A DNA stretch of 64,000 bases from Anaerococcus hydrogenalis DSM 7454 (GCF_000173355.1 NZ_ABXA01000044.1:1-64000); one strand, 5' to 3'. Counted from the stretch's first letter, positions 1-8,649 are shown. Made by a program: numbers and translations. Notes: a model not told the origin generated them from the sequence alone.

Positions 1-1
1 G

Positions 2-244
2 ATTGAACAAGAAGATGGTAGCTTTAAATACGGCTTGAAGCGAAAAAAGAAAGATAAAAAATCAATCAGAATCATCTTCACAAATAAAACAGGTAAGCTT
101 GTTTCAAAGGCAAATAATTCAACACAAAAACCAAAATCTGCTGTAAATGTAAAAACAGGAGTTGCAGGAGTTGGAGCTGTTGTCGGAGTTCTTCTTCTTG
201 CTATAATTGGATATTTTGTTACTAAAAGAAAAAATAAAGTCTAA
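2..244 (+). CDS. C-terminus of a cell-surface protein with sorting signal (5' partial)
   Basis: The reading frame is open from base 2, so this is the end of a gene that starts outside the window. The visible 80 residues are rich in lysine, then contain NVKTG, a hydrophobic segment of about 20 residues (GVGAVVGVLLLAIIGYFV) and a short basic tail TKRKNKV. That order of motif, membrane span and positive tail is the layout of a sortase cell-wall sorting signal, with NVKTG in the place of LPXTG. The function of the exposed part cannot be judged. A strong terminator follows directly. The anchor type is an inference; a simple C-terminal membrane anchor is the alternative. Confidence 0.7.
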   Translation: MEQEDGSFKYGLKRKKKDKKSIRIIFTNKTGKLVSKANNSTQKPKSAVNVKTGVAGVGAVVGVLLLAIIGYFVTKRKNKV

Positions 245-253
245 TAAGATTTA

Positions 254-287
254 ACCCCTAATCTCTTAGAGATTGGGGGATTTTTTC
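254..287 (+). terminator. Rho-independent terminator after the surface protein gene
   Basis: A stem of CCCC(T)AATCTCT with AGAGATTGGGG, one bulged base, is followed by six T. It starts about ten bases after the stop codon of the surface protein gene. Confidence 0.85.
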
Positions 288-341
288 TTTAAAATTTCTT
301 ATATAAAAAAATCTAAATATTTATTTAAAATTAAGTAGAAT

Positions 342-549
342 ATTTTAAATAAATATTTCAGATTGTTGACAAACTAAATTTTCACCCATTTTGAGCGAAC
401 GTAGTGAGTCGAGAAATCTCATGAGATCTCTCCATGCGTTCGTTTCACTCACTTAGTCGAGATGGTACTTAGCTTAATTTTATTTCAAAATAAAATATTA
501 TCTAAATTTATACTTTGTCTACGCTCTGGAAAATTTTAAATAAATATTT
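342..549. repeat. Short MITE-like repeat element, copy 1
   Basis: The body (359-532) begins CAGATTGTTGACAAA and ends TTTGTCTACGCTCTGG, an imperfect terminal inverted repeat (both ends read CAGA...GACAAA inward). It is flanked by an identical 17-base direct repeat, ATTTTAAATAAATATTT, at 342-358 and 533-549. The reverse complement of that sequence lies at 315-331, so the flank is one arm of a hairpin. The core holds GAGCGAACGTAGTGAGTCGAG-like sequence and no gene. The same ends occur at 10194-10514 in opposite orientation. Mobility is inferred from shared ends plus flanking duplication. Confidence 0.55.
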
Positions 550-594
550 TTTTTATTAACTTTTAAGCTTGGCAAAATCTTTCTTTAAAAAGAT

Positions 595-662
595 TTGACA
601 AAATTTTTAAATATTATAAAATAAAATCAAGAAGTGTATGGAGATACACCGAACACCATACA
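595..662 (+). promoter_or_regulatory. Promoter and possible operator of the YtrA-type regulator operon
   Basis: TTGACA (595-600) and TAAAAT (617-622) are separated by 16 bases. Just downstream, TGTATGG (635-641) and CCATACA (656-662) form an inverted repeat in the presumed 5' leader, where a GntR/YtrA-type repressor could bind to control its own operon. The promoter is well supported. The operator role is an inference from position. Confidence 0.55.
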
Positions 663-684
663 AAATTTACAGAAAGGAGTTTTT

Positions 685-1077
685 ATGTTTGATTTAAATA
701 ATTCATCTCAAATTCCCTTGAATGAACAAATTGTTGAGCAAACAAAATTAATGATTGCCCAAGGGATTTTACTTGATGGAGACCCAATGCCTTCGGTTAG
801 AGACTTATCAAAAACTTTGCTTATCAACCAATCAACTGTACAAAAAGCCTACAATAAATTGAAAGAAGATGGGATTTTGCTTACAAAAAAGGGCCTTGGA
901 ACTTTTGTAAGTTTGGATGTTAAAAAAATTGATTTAAAGAAGGCAAGGCTTGAGAAAAATTTATATGATATTTTTTTGAAGTGCAGGTTTTATGGGATTG
1001 ACTTTGAAAAGATAAAAGAAATTTATGAAAAAAGTAAGGAGGACTTTTATGATAGTGGAAGTAATGAGCCTTTATAA
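685..1077 (+). CDS. GntR-family transcriptional regulator, YtrA subfamily
   Basis: A 130-residue protein with one winged helix-turn-helix domain (about residues 9-77). It has the GntR signature PSVRDLSKTL, the recognition helix NQSTVQKAYNKL, and the wing G-GTFV. The short tail after the domain, without a ligand-binding or aminotransferase domain, is typical of the YtrA subfamily, whose members repress the ABC transporter genes they precede. The start is set at ATG 685, behind AGAAAGGAG; an upstream GTG in frame has no ribosome site. The gene overlaps the next by 29 bases, so translation is probably coupled. It likely controls its own operon. Confidence 0.88.
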   Translation: MFDLNNSSQIPLNEQIVEQTKLMIAQGILLDGDPMPSVRDLSKTLLINQSTVQKAYNKLKEDGILLTKKGLGTFVSLDVKKIDLKKARLEKNLYDIFLKCRFYGIDFEKIKEIYEKSKEDFYDSGSNEPL

Positions 1078-1912
1078 ATCTTTTGGGAAAAATAAAGTCT
1101 TGGAAGATGTAAATTTTTCCTTGGATGAGGGAAAAGTTTATGCCTTGGTTGGGAGAAATGGTTCTGGTAAGACTACCCTTTTAAAAATTATGGCTGATAT
1201 TTTCCAAAAAGATTTGGGAAAAATTAATATTTATGGCAAATCTTTTAAAGAAGATAAGCACATAATAGAAAATATTGCCTACCTACCTGACAGGTTTGAT
1301 TATTTTGATTATTCTTCTGTTGAAAAAATGCTCGGCTACTACCAAGATATTTATCCAAAATTTGATAAGAGATTTGTCATAAAAGAGCTTGAAAAAAACA
1401 ATATTGATATTAAGAAAAATTTAAGGTCTTTTTCTAAAGGATATAAAAATTTGATAGGACTTTTGGCAGTAATTGGAACAAATGCAAAGCTTGTCTTGTT
1501 AGATGAAATTCTTGACGGCATGGATGTTTTAAATAAAGAGCTTATTCTTTCTTATATTTTAGATATGAAAGATTTTGGAAGAACAGTTCTTGCTTCAAGC
1601 CATGAGCTTGAGGAATTGGCAAAGATTGCTGATGAAACCTTGTATATTTCTAAAAATGGAAGGCTTACAAATCTTTATCAAAATAAGGAAAAATTTGTAA
1701 AATTGCAAGTAGTTGTTAAGGATAAATTAGATCCAAAAATCCTAGAGAGGGCTGTTTTGAGATTTAATCTTGGCAGGGTCTATACAATTTTAATTGAAAA
1801 TAAGGAAAATTTATTGGAAAATATAAAGAAAAATGAGACTGTCGTTCAATTTGATATTTTAGATCCAAAAATTGAAGATTATTTCTATTGGGAGAAGGGA
1901 AGGAGTAAATAA
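1049..1912 (+). CDS. ABC transporter ATP-binding protein (YtrB-like)
   Basis: An ATPase subunit of 287 residues. Walker A is GRNGSGKTT (residues 35-43) and Walker B is KLVLLDEILDGMD. The signature loop reads FSKGYK rather than LSGGQ, a variant known in YtrB-type ATPases. The last third (from about residue 215) is a poorly conserved tail. The start at 1049 is chosen because AAGGAGG sits eight bases upstream; an earlier in-frame ATG has no such site. It lies between a YtrA-type regulator and a membrane protein, the usual three-gene export or stress module. The substrate is unknown. Confidence 0.88.
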   Translation: MIVEVMSLYKSFGKNKVLEDVNFSLDEGKVYALVGRNGSGKTTLLKIMADIFQKDLGKINIYGKSFKEDKHIIENIAYLPDRFDYFDYSSVEKMLGYYQDIYPKFDKRFVIKELEKNNIDIKKNLRSFSKGYKNLIGLLAVIGTNAKLVLLDEILDGMDVLNKELILSYILDMKDFGRTVLASSHELEELAKIADETLYISKNGRLTNLYQNKEKFVKLQVVVKDKLDPKILERAVLRFNLGRVYTILIENKENLLENIKKNETVVQFDILDPKIEDYFYWEKGRSK

Positions 1913-3165
1913 TGAAAGACTTTAAAAAAGAAATTAGCATTTTAAGTAGAAGAAATGGATTTTGGATAATTCTTGTTCTTGCAGTAGGTCTTCTGTTTTC
2001 TGGACTTTTTCAAACAAAATCCTTGGATGAAAGTTATAGGTCTTTAATCCAAACAACAAATACTCTAAATAAAATGGCAAAAACTGGAAAAAAATACGGT
2101 AAAGATGTAAAAATAGACAAAAAATTTTTCCAAGATAATGATATTATATTTGATAAAATGGCAAAAAAATATAAGTATGATGAATATGGTAATTTTAATT
2201 ATGAAAAGGCAAGACCTAAGGAAATTGATAAATATGAAGAATTTCAATTAAAGTATGGGGAGTATATTTCAACCCTAAACCAATACAAATATTTATCTCA
2301 TGAAGCCAAGGGAAAATCTAATAATTTTTACTTTGTTTATATTTCTCTTATGGGCATACTTGTAGCTATAGTTTTGGGAGTTTTATTTTCATCAATGGAG
2401 CATGCTACATCTTATTATGAATTTGCAAGAGTATACCCATGGACAAAGAAAAAAGATTTTCTTATGAAAATAGGCTTTGGTGTGATGATTATTTTAGGAT
2501 TTGTGATTCTTTCTTCAGCTTTAAATTATATGATTTTAAAAACTTCAAATTTTGAAATTTTAAAATTTGGAACAAGGCAAATTCCTGAAACTATCAAAGG
2601 TTTTGGAATGCTTTCAGCAATCTATCTTGCTATTTTGTCAGCAGGATTTATGGCTGGAAATATTTTGGGACACTTTGGTTTAACTATAATGACCTTTGGA
2701 TTTTTGGATATCTTGGATGGAATAATTGGAAATATTAGTGAAATTTTATTAGGATATTCTTACAACAATAGAACTTTTGCAAGTCTTATTGAGAAAAATA
2801 TTCCAAACAATGGAAGTCCTGTAAATACAATTTTGAGAGTTATTTTAAGACCGCCTACAAATTTTGATACTACAAAATATGGGGTTATAGGATTAATATT
2901 ATTTTCTTTAATAGTTTTTTCTGTATCTTTTTCATTAATAGAAAAAACAAAAACAGAAAATTCTGGAAAAATGATTTTATTAAAGCCAATTGAAAATCTT
3001 GCAAAAATTTTGGTAATTCTACTTTTTGCAAGTATTGGAACAATGATTTTCCAATCATCAATTTCTGAAGGATTTTCTATTATGAATTTTGTAGTTTTGG
3101 CTATTTTGATTTTTGTATTTACAAAAATATTTAATATCTTGTTTAATTTAAAATTAAAAGTTTAA
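1912..3165 (+). CDS. ABC-2 type membrane permease partner of the YtrB-like ATPase
   Basis: A 417-residue integral membrane protein. One span near residues 18-35 is followed by an extracytoplasmic stretch of about 100 charged residues. A cluster of five or six spans follows between about residues 140 and 275, with two or three more near the C-terminus. The start codon overlaps the stop of the ATPase gene (shared base 1912), so the two are translationally coupled and form one transporter. Similar pairs export lipids, peptides or antibiotics, but nothing here fixes the cargo. A terminator follows at 3195. Confidence 0.8.
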   Translation: MKDFKKEISILSRRNGFWIILVLAVGLLFSGLFQTKSLDESYRSLIQTTNTLNKMAKTGKKYGKDVKIDKKFFQDNDIIFDKMAKKYKYDEYGNFNYEKARPKEIDKYEEFQLKYGEYISTLNQYKYLSHEAKGKSNNFYFVYISLMGILVAIVLGVLFSSMEHATSYYEFARVYPWTKKKDFLMKIGFGVMIILGFVILSSALNYMILKTSNFEILKFGTRQIPETIKGFGMLSAIYLAILSAGFMAGNILGHFGLTIMTFGFLDILDGIIGNISEILLGYSYNNRTFASLIEKNIPNNGSPVNTILRVILRPPTNFDTTKYGVIGLILFSLIVFSVSFSLIEKTKTENSGKMILLKPIENLAKILVILLFASIGTMIFQSSISEGFSIMNFVVLAILIFVFTKIFNILFNLKLKV

Positions 3166-3194
3166 TAGGTCTACTATTTAAAGCATGGTAGTAT

Positions 3195-3223
3195 AAGGCT
3201 GGAGTAATCTTCAGCCTTTTTTA
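3195..3223 (+). terminator. Terminator of the YtrA-ABC operon
   Basis: AAGGCTG pairs with CAGCCTT around a ten-base loop, followed by a run of T. Confidence 0.85.
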
Positions 3224-3282
3224 GTGATTAAATATTTAAATTTGGTAAAATATAAGAAAGATAATTTTTAAGGAGTGAATTT

Positions 3283-3723
3283 ATGGCAAAAGATAGGTTA
3301 ACTTGGAATGAATATTTTATAAAACTTGCCCACATGGTTGCTCTTAGGGGAACTTGCGATAGGGCTTATGTTGGTTGTGTTTTGGTAAATAATGAAAATA
3401 GGATAATTTCTACAGGCTATAATGGATCTATAAAGGGAAACCCTCATTGTGATGAAGTTGGTCATACTATGAGAGATGGTCATTGTATTGCAACAATCCA
3501 TGCTGAAATGAATGCGCTTTTATATTGTGCCAAGGAAGGAATTTCTGTAAAAAATTCAATTTGCTATGTTACACATTTTCCATGCCTTAATTGTACAAAA
3601 TCTTTGATCCAAGCTGGGGTTAGGGAGATTTATTATACAAATGATTATAGAGTAGATCCATATGCAATTGAGCTTTTGGAGAAAAATAAAATTAAATTTG
3701 AAAAAATAGAAAATAGAGATTGA
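3283..3723 (+). CDS. comEB: dCMP/cytidine-type deaminase (ComEB family)
   Basis: A 146-residue zinc deaminase. H73-A-E75 supplies one zinc ligand and the catalytic glutamate, and PC-LN-C (C101, C104) supplies the other ligands. The additional Cys/His residues around positions 56-68 are typical of dCMP deaminases, which make dUMP for thymidylate synthesis. An AGGAG site precedes ATG 3283. The stop codon lies just before the UbiB-family gene. The substrate is assigned by family; the short ComEB form in Firmicutes has the same motifs and length. Confidence 0.88.
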   Translation: MAKDRLTWNEYFIKLAHMVALRGTCDRAYVGCVLVNNENRIISTGYNGSIKGNPHCDEVGHTMRDGHCIATIHAEMNALLYCAKEGISVKNSICYVTHFPCLNCTKSLIQAGVREIYYTNDYRVDPYAIELLEKNKIKFEKIENRD

Positions 3724-3725
3724 AA

Positions 3726-5360
3726 ATGGGATATAGGAAAAGAAAACTTGAGATAATAAGAGAATTTTTAAGTCTTGATTTAATCTTAGATATTAGAAAA
3801 CTTTTAAAAAATAAAAATAAAAATTCTAATCAAATAAGGGAAGTAGAAAGTCGTTTTGGGAAAAAATTGAGGACCTTATTTGAAGATTTGGGGCCAGTTT
3901 TTGTAAAATTTGGTCAATTATTATCAACGAGAAGGGATATTTTTTCTGAAAATATAATAAGTGAGCTTGAAAAATTACAAGATGATGTAAAAGAAGAAGA
4001 TTTTGAAAATATCAGGCAAGTTTTTTATGAAGAATTTTCCAAGGATATCTATGATGTTTTTGATGGATTTGACCAAAAGCCCCTAGCCTCAGGTTCTATT
4101 GCCCAAACTCATTTGGCAAGTATAAAGGTGGGATCTCTTGAAAGAAAAGTTGTTGTAAAAATCCAAAGAAAAGATTTGGACCAAAGAGTAAAAGAAGATT
4201 TAAAGATAATGAAAGATCTTTATAAAAAGCTTGAAAGTAAGCTTGATGGAATAGAATCTTTTAATTTTGGAGAAATAATAGAAGAATTTTCCCTATCCTT
4301 AAACAAAGAGATAGACTTTGAAGTAGAAAAAAATAATATTAAAAAATACAGAAAATTAAATGTAAAGGAAAATGACCTTTTATCCCCGGACGTTTATGAT
4401 TCTTATTCTAGCAAGAAAGTTTTGACCCTAGAATATATTGATGGAAAATCTATTAGGTCGGTTTTTGAAAAAAAGTCTAATAAAAGAAAAGATATGGCCC
4501 AAAAAATTATTGAGGCCTATGTCAATCAGATGTTTACATATGGATATTTTCATGCAGATCCCCATCCTGGAAATATTTTTGTAGATAAAAACTTAAATAT
4601 TTACCTACTAGATTTTGGAATTGTGGGAAATTTATCTGAAAATTATCGCTACCAAATAATGAAGGTATTTTTGGGAGCAAGTTTTGGAGAGGTAAAATTA
4701 ATCACTGATGCCATAATTGGCATGGGCCTTTTGGAATTTGATTCCAAGAAAATTGGAGATTTTGAAAAAAGAATCCAAAAACTTTTGGATAAGTATATGG
4801 TAATGAGCCTAAATCAAATGAAGCTTGCCGATTTGATTAGGGATTTTTATACCCTTTTGGTAGATTATTCCATAAAAATCCCATCAGAGCTTACAAATTT
4901 TGCAAAAACAGTTTTAATATTAGAAGGTCTGATAGAAAAATTAGTTTACAAAGAATCCTTCCTAGAACTTGCCCTTCCTATTGCAAAATCTATGGTTTTT
5001 AAAATATTTAGCCCAGATATTGTAGTAAATAGGCTAAGGCCAAAATTCTACGACACCTACTCCTTGATAAAAGAATTTCCCCAAACTACTTTAAATATCC
5101 TAAGGCAACTTGCCAGAGGAGATTTTAGGATAATAGACCAAAAAAGTGAAGAAGAAAGAAAATCTTACGAAAAAATAGAAAATCAAAAAAGCCAAGCCAT
5201 AATTTTTCTTGGTCTTTCTATAATTGTAGGTTTTTCTCTTCTGAGCCTATCAAATATAAAGATAGACCAAAATCTTTTAAAGGTAGTTTTAATATTATGT
5301 ATAAGCTTGGGACTTTTTATGGGATTTATTATCATAAAAAACCTATATAGAAAGGAATAA
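3726..5360 (+). CDS. UbiB/ABC1 (AarF) family atypical kinase
   Basis: A protein of 544 residues with the UbiB-family hallmarks in order: the KFGQLLSTR motif near the N-terminus, an Ala-rich nucleotide loop GSIAQTHLA, the catalytic HADPHPGNIF, and metal-binding LLDFGIVG. Two hydrophobic helices close the C-terminus and should anchor it in the membrane. In respiring bacteria the family supports ubiquinone synthesis. In an anaerobe without that pathway the role is open, and lipid or isoprenoid handling is a guess. ATG 3726 follows the deaminase stop by two bases. A TTG at 3720 is an alternative start, and neither has a strong ribosome site. Confidence 0.85.
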   Translation: MGYRKRKLEIIREFLSLDLILDIRKLLKNKNKNSNQIREVESRFGKKLRTLFEDLGPVFVKFGQLLSTRRDIFSENIISELEKLQDDVKEEDFENIRQVFYEEFSKDIYDVFDGFDQKPLASGSIAQTHLASIKVGSLERKVVVKIQRKDLDQRVKEDLKIMKDLYKKLESKLDGIESFNFGEIIEEFSLSLNKEIDFEVEKNNIKKYRKLNVKENDLLSPDVYDSYSSKKVLTLEYIDGKSIRSVFEKKSNKRKDMAQKIIEAYVNQMFTYGYFHADPHPGNIFVDKNLNIYLLDFGIVGNLSENYRYQIMKVFLGASFGEVKLITDAIIGMGLLEFDSKKIGDFEKRIQKLLDKYMVMSLNQMKLADLIRDFYTLLVDYSIKIPSELTNFAKTVLILEGLIEKLVYKESFLELALPIAKSMVFKIFSPDIVVNRLRPKFYDTYSLIKEFPQTTLNILRQLARGDFRIIDQKSEEERKSYEKIENQKSQAIIFLGLSIIVGFSLLSLSNIKIDQNLLKVVLILCISLGLFMGFIIIKNLYRKE

Positions 5361-5361
5361 T

Positions 5362-6068
5362 ATGAGAAAAACAAAAGAATTTGAAATAGGAAGATTTCTT
5401 ACAAATAGTGAGGGATACTTAAAAAATAAATATCTCTTAAGTTTGATGTTTGAAGTTTCTTTTGACCAGGCAGAAGAAGTAGAAGATGAAAAAATAATGA
5501 AAGATAAAAGGTGGCTTGTTTATTCTTGGGATATAAAAATAGAAAAACCAATAAAAGCAAAAGATAAAATAAAAATTACAACATTTGCCATATATATGAA
5601 TAAATTCTACGCTTATAGAAATTTCTTTATAGAAAAAGATGGAGAAATAATAGCTAAGGCTTATTGTGTATTTTTATTATTTGACCTTAAAAAAAATGCG
5701 CCCGGTAAAAAATTCCAAAAGAAATTGCAAGTGCCTACCAAAAAGAAAATCCAATTTATGAAGAAAAATCTCACCAATACGATAAAAATTTTGGACCTTT
5801 GAAAAAAATTCAAATAAGAAATACAGACCTTGATTCAAATTATCATGTTAACAATGCCTCTTATATGGATTTGTTGGGAGAAATAAGCGAAGTAAAAGAC
5901 CAAGATGTAGAATTTATAAATATAGTATATAAAAATGAAATCAGAGATAAAAAATATATATTTGGTCAAAAGTGTGAAAAAAACAATGAAATTTCCTACG
6001 AGCTTGTAGATGAAAATGGAAAAATATATAGTTTTGGAAAAATTAGGAGAAGAGATGTACAAGGATAA
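5362..6068 (+). pseudogene. Acyl-ACP thioesterase (FatA/B type), frameshifted at an A run
   Basis: Residues 1-115 in the first frame and the remainder in another frame together make one double-hotdog acyl-ACP thioesterase of about 235 residues, the normal family length. The first half carries WLVYSWDIKIEKP. The second half carries the family motif NTDLDSNYHVNNASYMD with the conserved Asn/His. The break is at an A6 run (5707-5712): one more A gives continuous KKIPKEIASAYQKENP across the joint. The enzyme releases fatty acids from acyl carrier protein. A sequencing error is as likely as true gene loss. It follows the UbiB gene without a gap and overlaps the next gene. Confidence 0.75.
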
Positions 6069-6635
6069 ATTTGGAAATATACCAAACAAAGACAAGATAA
6101 ATTATTACCTGATAGAATCTAACCAAAATTTAGGTCCCTGGGTTTCTAGGTTAAAATTAATAGGAAAAAGTGCAAAAATGATAGGAAAAGAATTAAAGCT
6201 CGATCCTGACATAGCCTATGCTTGTGGTTCACTTTTTGAAATAGGCAAAAAAGAAAATAAAAAAGACCTAGCCCAAGTAATGACTGGCTTTAATATTTTA
6301 AGAAATGAATCATATTTTTTTCCAGCAAGAATAGCAATCACCAGTAAATTTATAATAAAAGATATAAAAACTTTTGATGAAAATTTTAATATAGAAAAAA
6401 AAGACCAAAAAAAACTAGAAAATCTTTTAAAAAGCTACCAATATAATGACTACGACAAATTAATTCAATTATTAGATAAGTCGATTTTAGAAAATTATGT
6501 TGGGATAGACAATTATTACAAAGATAAAAAAGAAGAAAAAATAAAGAAATAAAAATATTAAAGGATTACCAAAAATATTTTGAAGAAAAATTAAAAAATC
6601 CAATTAAATATTACGTAGATAGAAACATCCGATAA
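6055..6635 (+). pseudogene. HD-domain-like protein lacking the metal ligands, frameshifted near its end
   Basis: About 190 residues. The fold pattern matches HD-type phosphohydrolases (a GPWV helix, then LDPDIAYACG, then a Y-FPARI block), but each place where metal-binding His/Asp normally stand differs: GPWVSRL, SLFEIGK, QVMTGF and ITSKF. It is therefore probably not a hydrolase. At A6 (6536-6541) the frame ends early with IKK; one more A extends it through DYQKYFEEKLKN to a stop at 6635. The start at ATG 6055 lies inside the thioesterase gene. The assignment is by eye from motif spacing; the function is unknown. Confidence 0.5.
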
Positions 6636-6752
6636 TTAACCGGGTGTTTTTTTATGAATATGATTTCATAAACAGAATAACTTATTACAAATACAAAAAA
6701 ACCCATAGTAATGTCTTAATATAAACCTTGATTATTTTTAAACAAATATAGG

Positions 6753-6781
6753 TTGACAATAAAATAATAATAGTGTAAACT
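6753..6781 (+). promoter_or_regulatory. Promoter of the tryptophanase operon
   Basis: A consensus TTGACA (6753-6758), a 17-base spacer and TAAACT (6776-6781) predict transcription from about base 6788, giving a leader of about 200 bases before tnaA. Confidence 0.75.
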
Positions 6782-6810
6782 ATTTCATAGATAATTCTAG
6801 AATATCAGAG

Positions 6811-6953
6811 TGCTGACCGCTCATCAACTTTTATTTTCGATAAGCGAGATTTTTTAATCGTTCGCTAGTCTACAATTATTTTGATAACCGGGGTTCTCAA
6901 TTTGGATACTGTCCGCTAGTTAATTTTTCGAAGTTAATAACCGGGGTTCTCTG
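6811..6953 (+). promoter_or_regulatory. Structured tnaA leader with three related hairpin units
   Basis: Three units share a CGCT...(AT)AA-CG hairpin: unit 1 about 6811-6857, unit 2 about 6858-6900, unit 3 about 6908-6953. Units 2 and 3 both end AACCGGGGTTCTC and keep the same internal mismatches in their stems. Unit 1 ends GCGAGATTTTTTA, so its hairpin plus T run could act as a terminator. They lie inside the predicted 5' untranslated RNA. I see no T-box sequence, no Trp-rich leader peptide and no known riboswitch consensus. The likely role is control of tnaA by attenuation or protein binding (inference). Confidence 0.55.
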
Positions 6954-6991
6954 TACACTTTAACTAAACTTAATTATATGGAGGCAATATT

Positions 6992-8635
6992 ATGAAAAAG
7001 TACCAATTGGATGTACCTACACCACATTCTTATACCTATGTCACAAAAAACGTTCCAAATGTAACAGTAGAACAAAGAGAAAGAGCTTTAAAAGCTACTC
7101 ATTATAATGAATTTGCATTCCCTGCAGGCATGCTTACAATTGACATGCTTTCAGATTCAGGAACAACAGCAATGACAGACGTTCAATGGTCTGCTATGTT
7201 TTTGGGAGATGAATCTTACGGTAGAAATAAGGGATATTATGTTCTTTTAGATACATTTAGAGATGTTTTTGAAAGAGGAAATGATCAAAAAAGAATAATT
7301 GATCTTGTTAGAACTGATTGTGAAGACGTTGAAAAAATGATGGATGAAGTTTATCTTTGTGAATATGAAGGCGGATTATTTAATGGTGGATCTGCTCAAA
7401 TGGAAAGACCAAATACTTTCATTATTCAACAAGGACGTGCTGCTGAATCAGTATTATTTGAACTTGTTAGAAATATTTTAAATGAACGTGAACCAGGAAA
7501 AACTTATACAATTCCATCAAACGGACACTTTGATACAACTGAAGGAAACATTAAACAAATGGGTTCAATTCCTAGAAACCTTTATAACAAAGAATTGCTT
7601 TGGGAAGTTCCAGAGGGTGGTAAATACGAAAAAAATCCATTCAAAGGAAATATGGACACAGAAAAACTTGAAGAATTGATTACAAAACTTGGAGCTGAAA
7701 ATGTTCCATTAATCTATACAACAATTACAAACAATACAGTTTGTGGTCAACCAGTATCAATGGCAAATATGAGAGAATGTTCAAGAATAGCTCACAAATA
7801 CGATATACCATACATGTTTGACGCAGCTAGATGGGCAGAAAATGCTTACTTCATTAAAGTAAATGAAGAAGGTTATGAAGATAAGTCAATAAATGAAATT
7901 GCTAAAGAAATGTTCTCATATTGCGATGGTTTCACAGCTTCACTTAAAAAAGATGGACACGCAAATATGGGTGGAGTTTTAGCTTTCAGAGATAAGGGAT
8001 TATTCTGGAAAAAATTCTCAGACTTTAACGAAGATGGATCATTAAAAACTGACGTAGGTATCCTACTTAAAGTTAAACAAATCTCATGCTACGGTAATGA
8101 TTCTTACGGTGGAATGAGTGGTAGAGATATCATGGCACTTGCAGCAGGACTTTATGAAGCTTCAAAATTTGAATACTTAGATGCTCGTACAAAACAATGT
8201 GAATATCTAGCACAAGGATTCTATAAAGCAGGAGTAAAGGGTGTTGTACTTCCAGCTGGTGGACATGGTGTTTATATAAATATGGATGAATTCTTTGATA
8301 ACAAGAGAGCTCCAGAAACATTTGCAGGTCAAGGATTCTCAGTTGAACTTATAAGAAGATACGGAATAAGAACAGCTGAACTTGGAAACTATTCAATGGA
8401 ATACGACCTAAAAACACCTGAACAACAAAAAGAAGTAGCTAACGTAGTAAGATTTGCAGTAAACAGAAGCCAATTAAGCAAAGAGCATATGGATTATGTA
8501 ATTGCAGCTGTAAAAGCTTTATACGAAGACAGGGCTTCAATTCCAAATATTAAGATTGTTAAAGGTCATAATCTACCAATGCGTCACTTCCACGCATTCT
8601 TAGAGCCATATGAACCATCAGAAGACGAAAAATAA
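6992..8635 (+). CDS. tnaA: Tryptophanase (L-tryptophan indole-lyase), long form
   Basis: A PLP-dependent beta-eliminating lyase that splits tryptophan into indole, pyruvate and ammonia. The cofactor lysine lies in SLKKDGHANMGG (K319/K320), and FDAARWAENAYFI holds the Asp/Arg pair that binds PLP and substrate. At 547 residues it is longer than the roughly 470 of the E. coli enzyme; most of the excess is an insert around residues 88-140 (DTFRDVFERGNDQKRIIDLV and following). Tyrosine phenol-lyase has the same fold, but the adjacent NSS transporter favours tryptophan. ATG 6992 follows GGAGG. It is the first gene of a two-gene operon behind a structured leader. Confidence 0.88.
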   Translation: MKKYQLDVPTPHSYTYVTKNVPNVTVEQRERALKATHYNEFAFPAGMLTIDMLSDSGTTAMTDVQWSAMFLGDESYGRNKGYYVLLDTFRDVFERGNDQKRIIDLVRTDCEDVEKMMDEVYLCEYEGGLFNGGSAQMERPNTFIIQQGRAAESVLFELVRNILNEREPGKTYTIPSNGHFDTTEGNIKQMGSIPRNLYNKELLWEVPEGGKYEKNPFKGNMDTEKLEELITKLGAENVPLIYTTITNNTVCGQPVSMANMRECSRIAHKYDIPYMFDAARWAENAYFIKVNEEGYEDKSINEIAKEMFSYCDGFTASLKKDGHANMGGVLAFRDKGLFWKKFSDFNEDGSLKTDVGILLKVKQISCYGNDSYGGMSGRDIMALAAGLYEASKFEYLDARTKQCEYLAQGFYKAGVKGVVLPAGGHGVYINMDEFFDNKRAPETFAGQGFSVELIRRYGIRTAELGNYSMEYDLKTPEQQKEVANVVRFAVNRSQLSKEHMDYVIAAVKALYEDRASIPNIKIVKGHNLPMRHFHAFLEPYEPSEDEK

Positions 8636-8649
8636 ATTTTAAAATTAAT

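Noticed and set aside
391-463. CRISPR-like or phage-derived repeat from the GAGCGAACGTAGTGAGTCGAG sequence
   Set aside because: No regularly spaced repeats or spacers occur; the sequence is the core of a short dispersed element.
6811-6953. tRNA or T-box in the tnaA leader because of the GGGGTTCTC tail
   Set aside because: There is no acceptor stem, anticodon arm or T-box GGGTGGnACCGCG sequence; the tail resembles a T-arm only superficially.
6992-8635. Tyrosine phenol-lyase
   Set aside because: The fold is shared, but the adjacent NSS transporter follows the known tryptophanase/TnaT pairing; the assignment to tryptophan is favoured though not proven.
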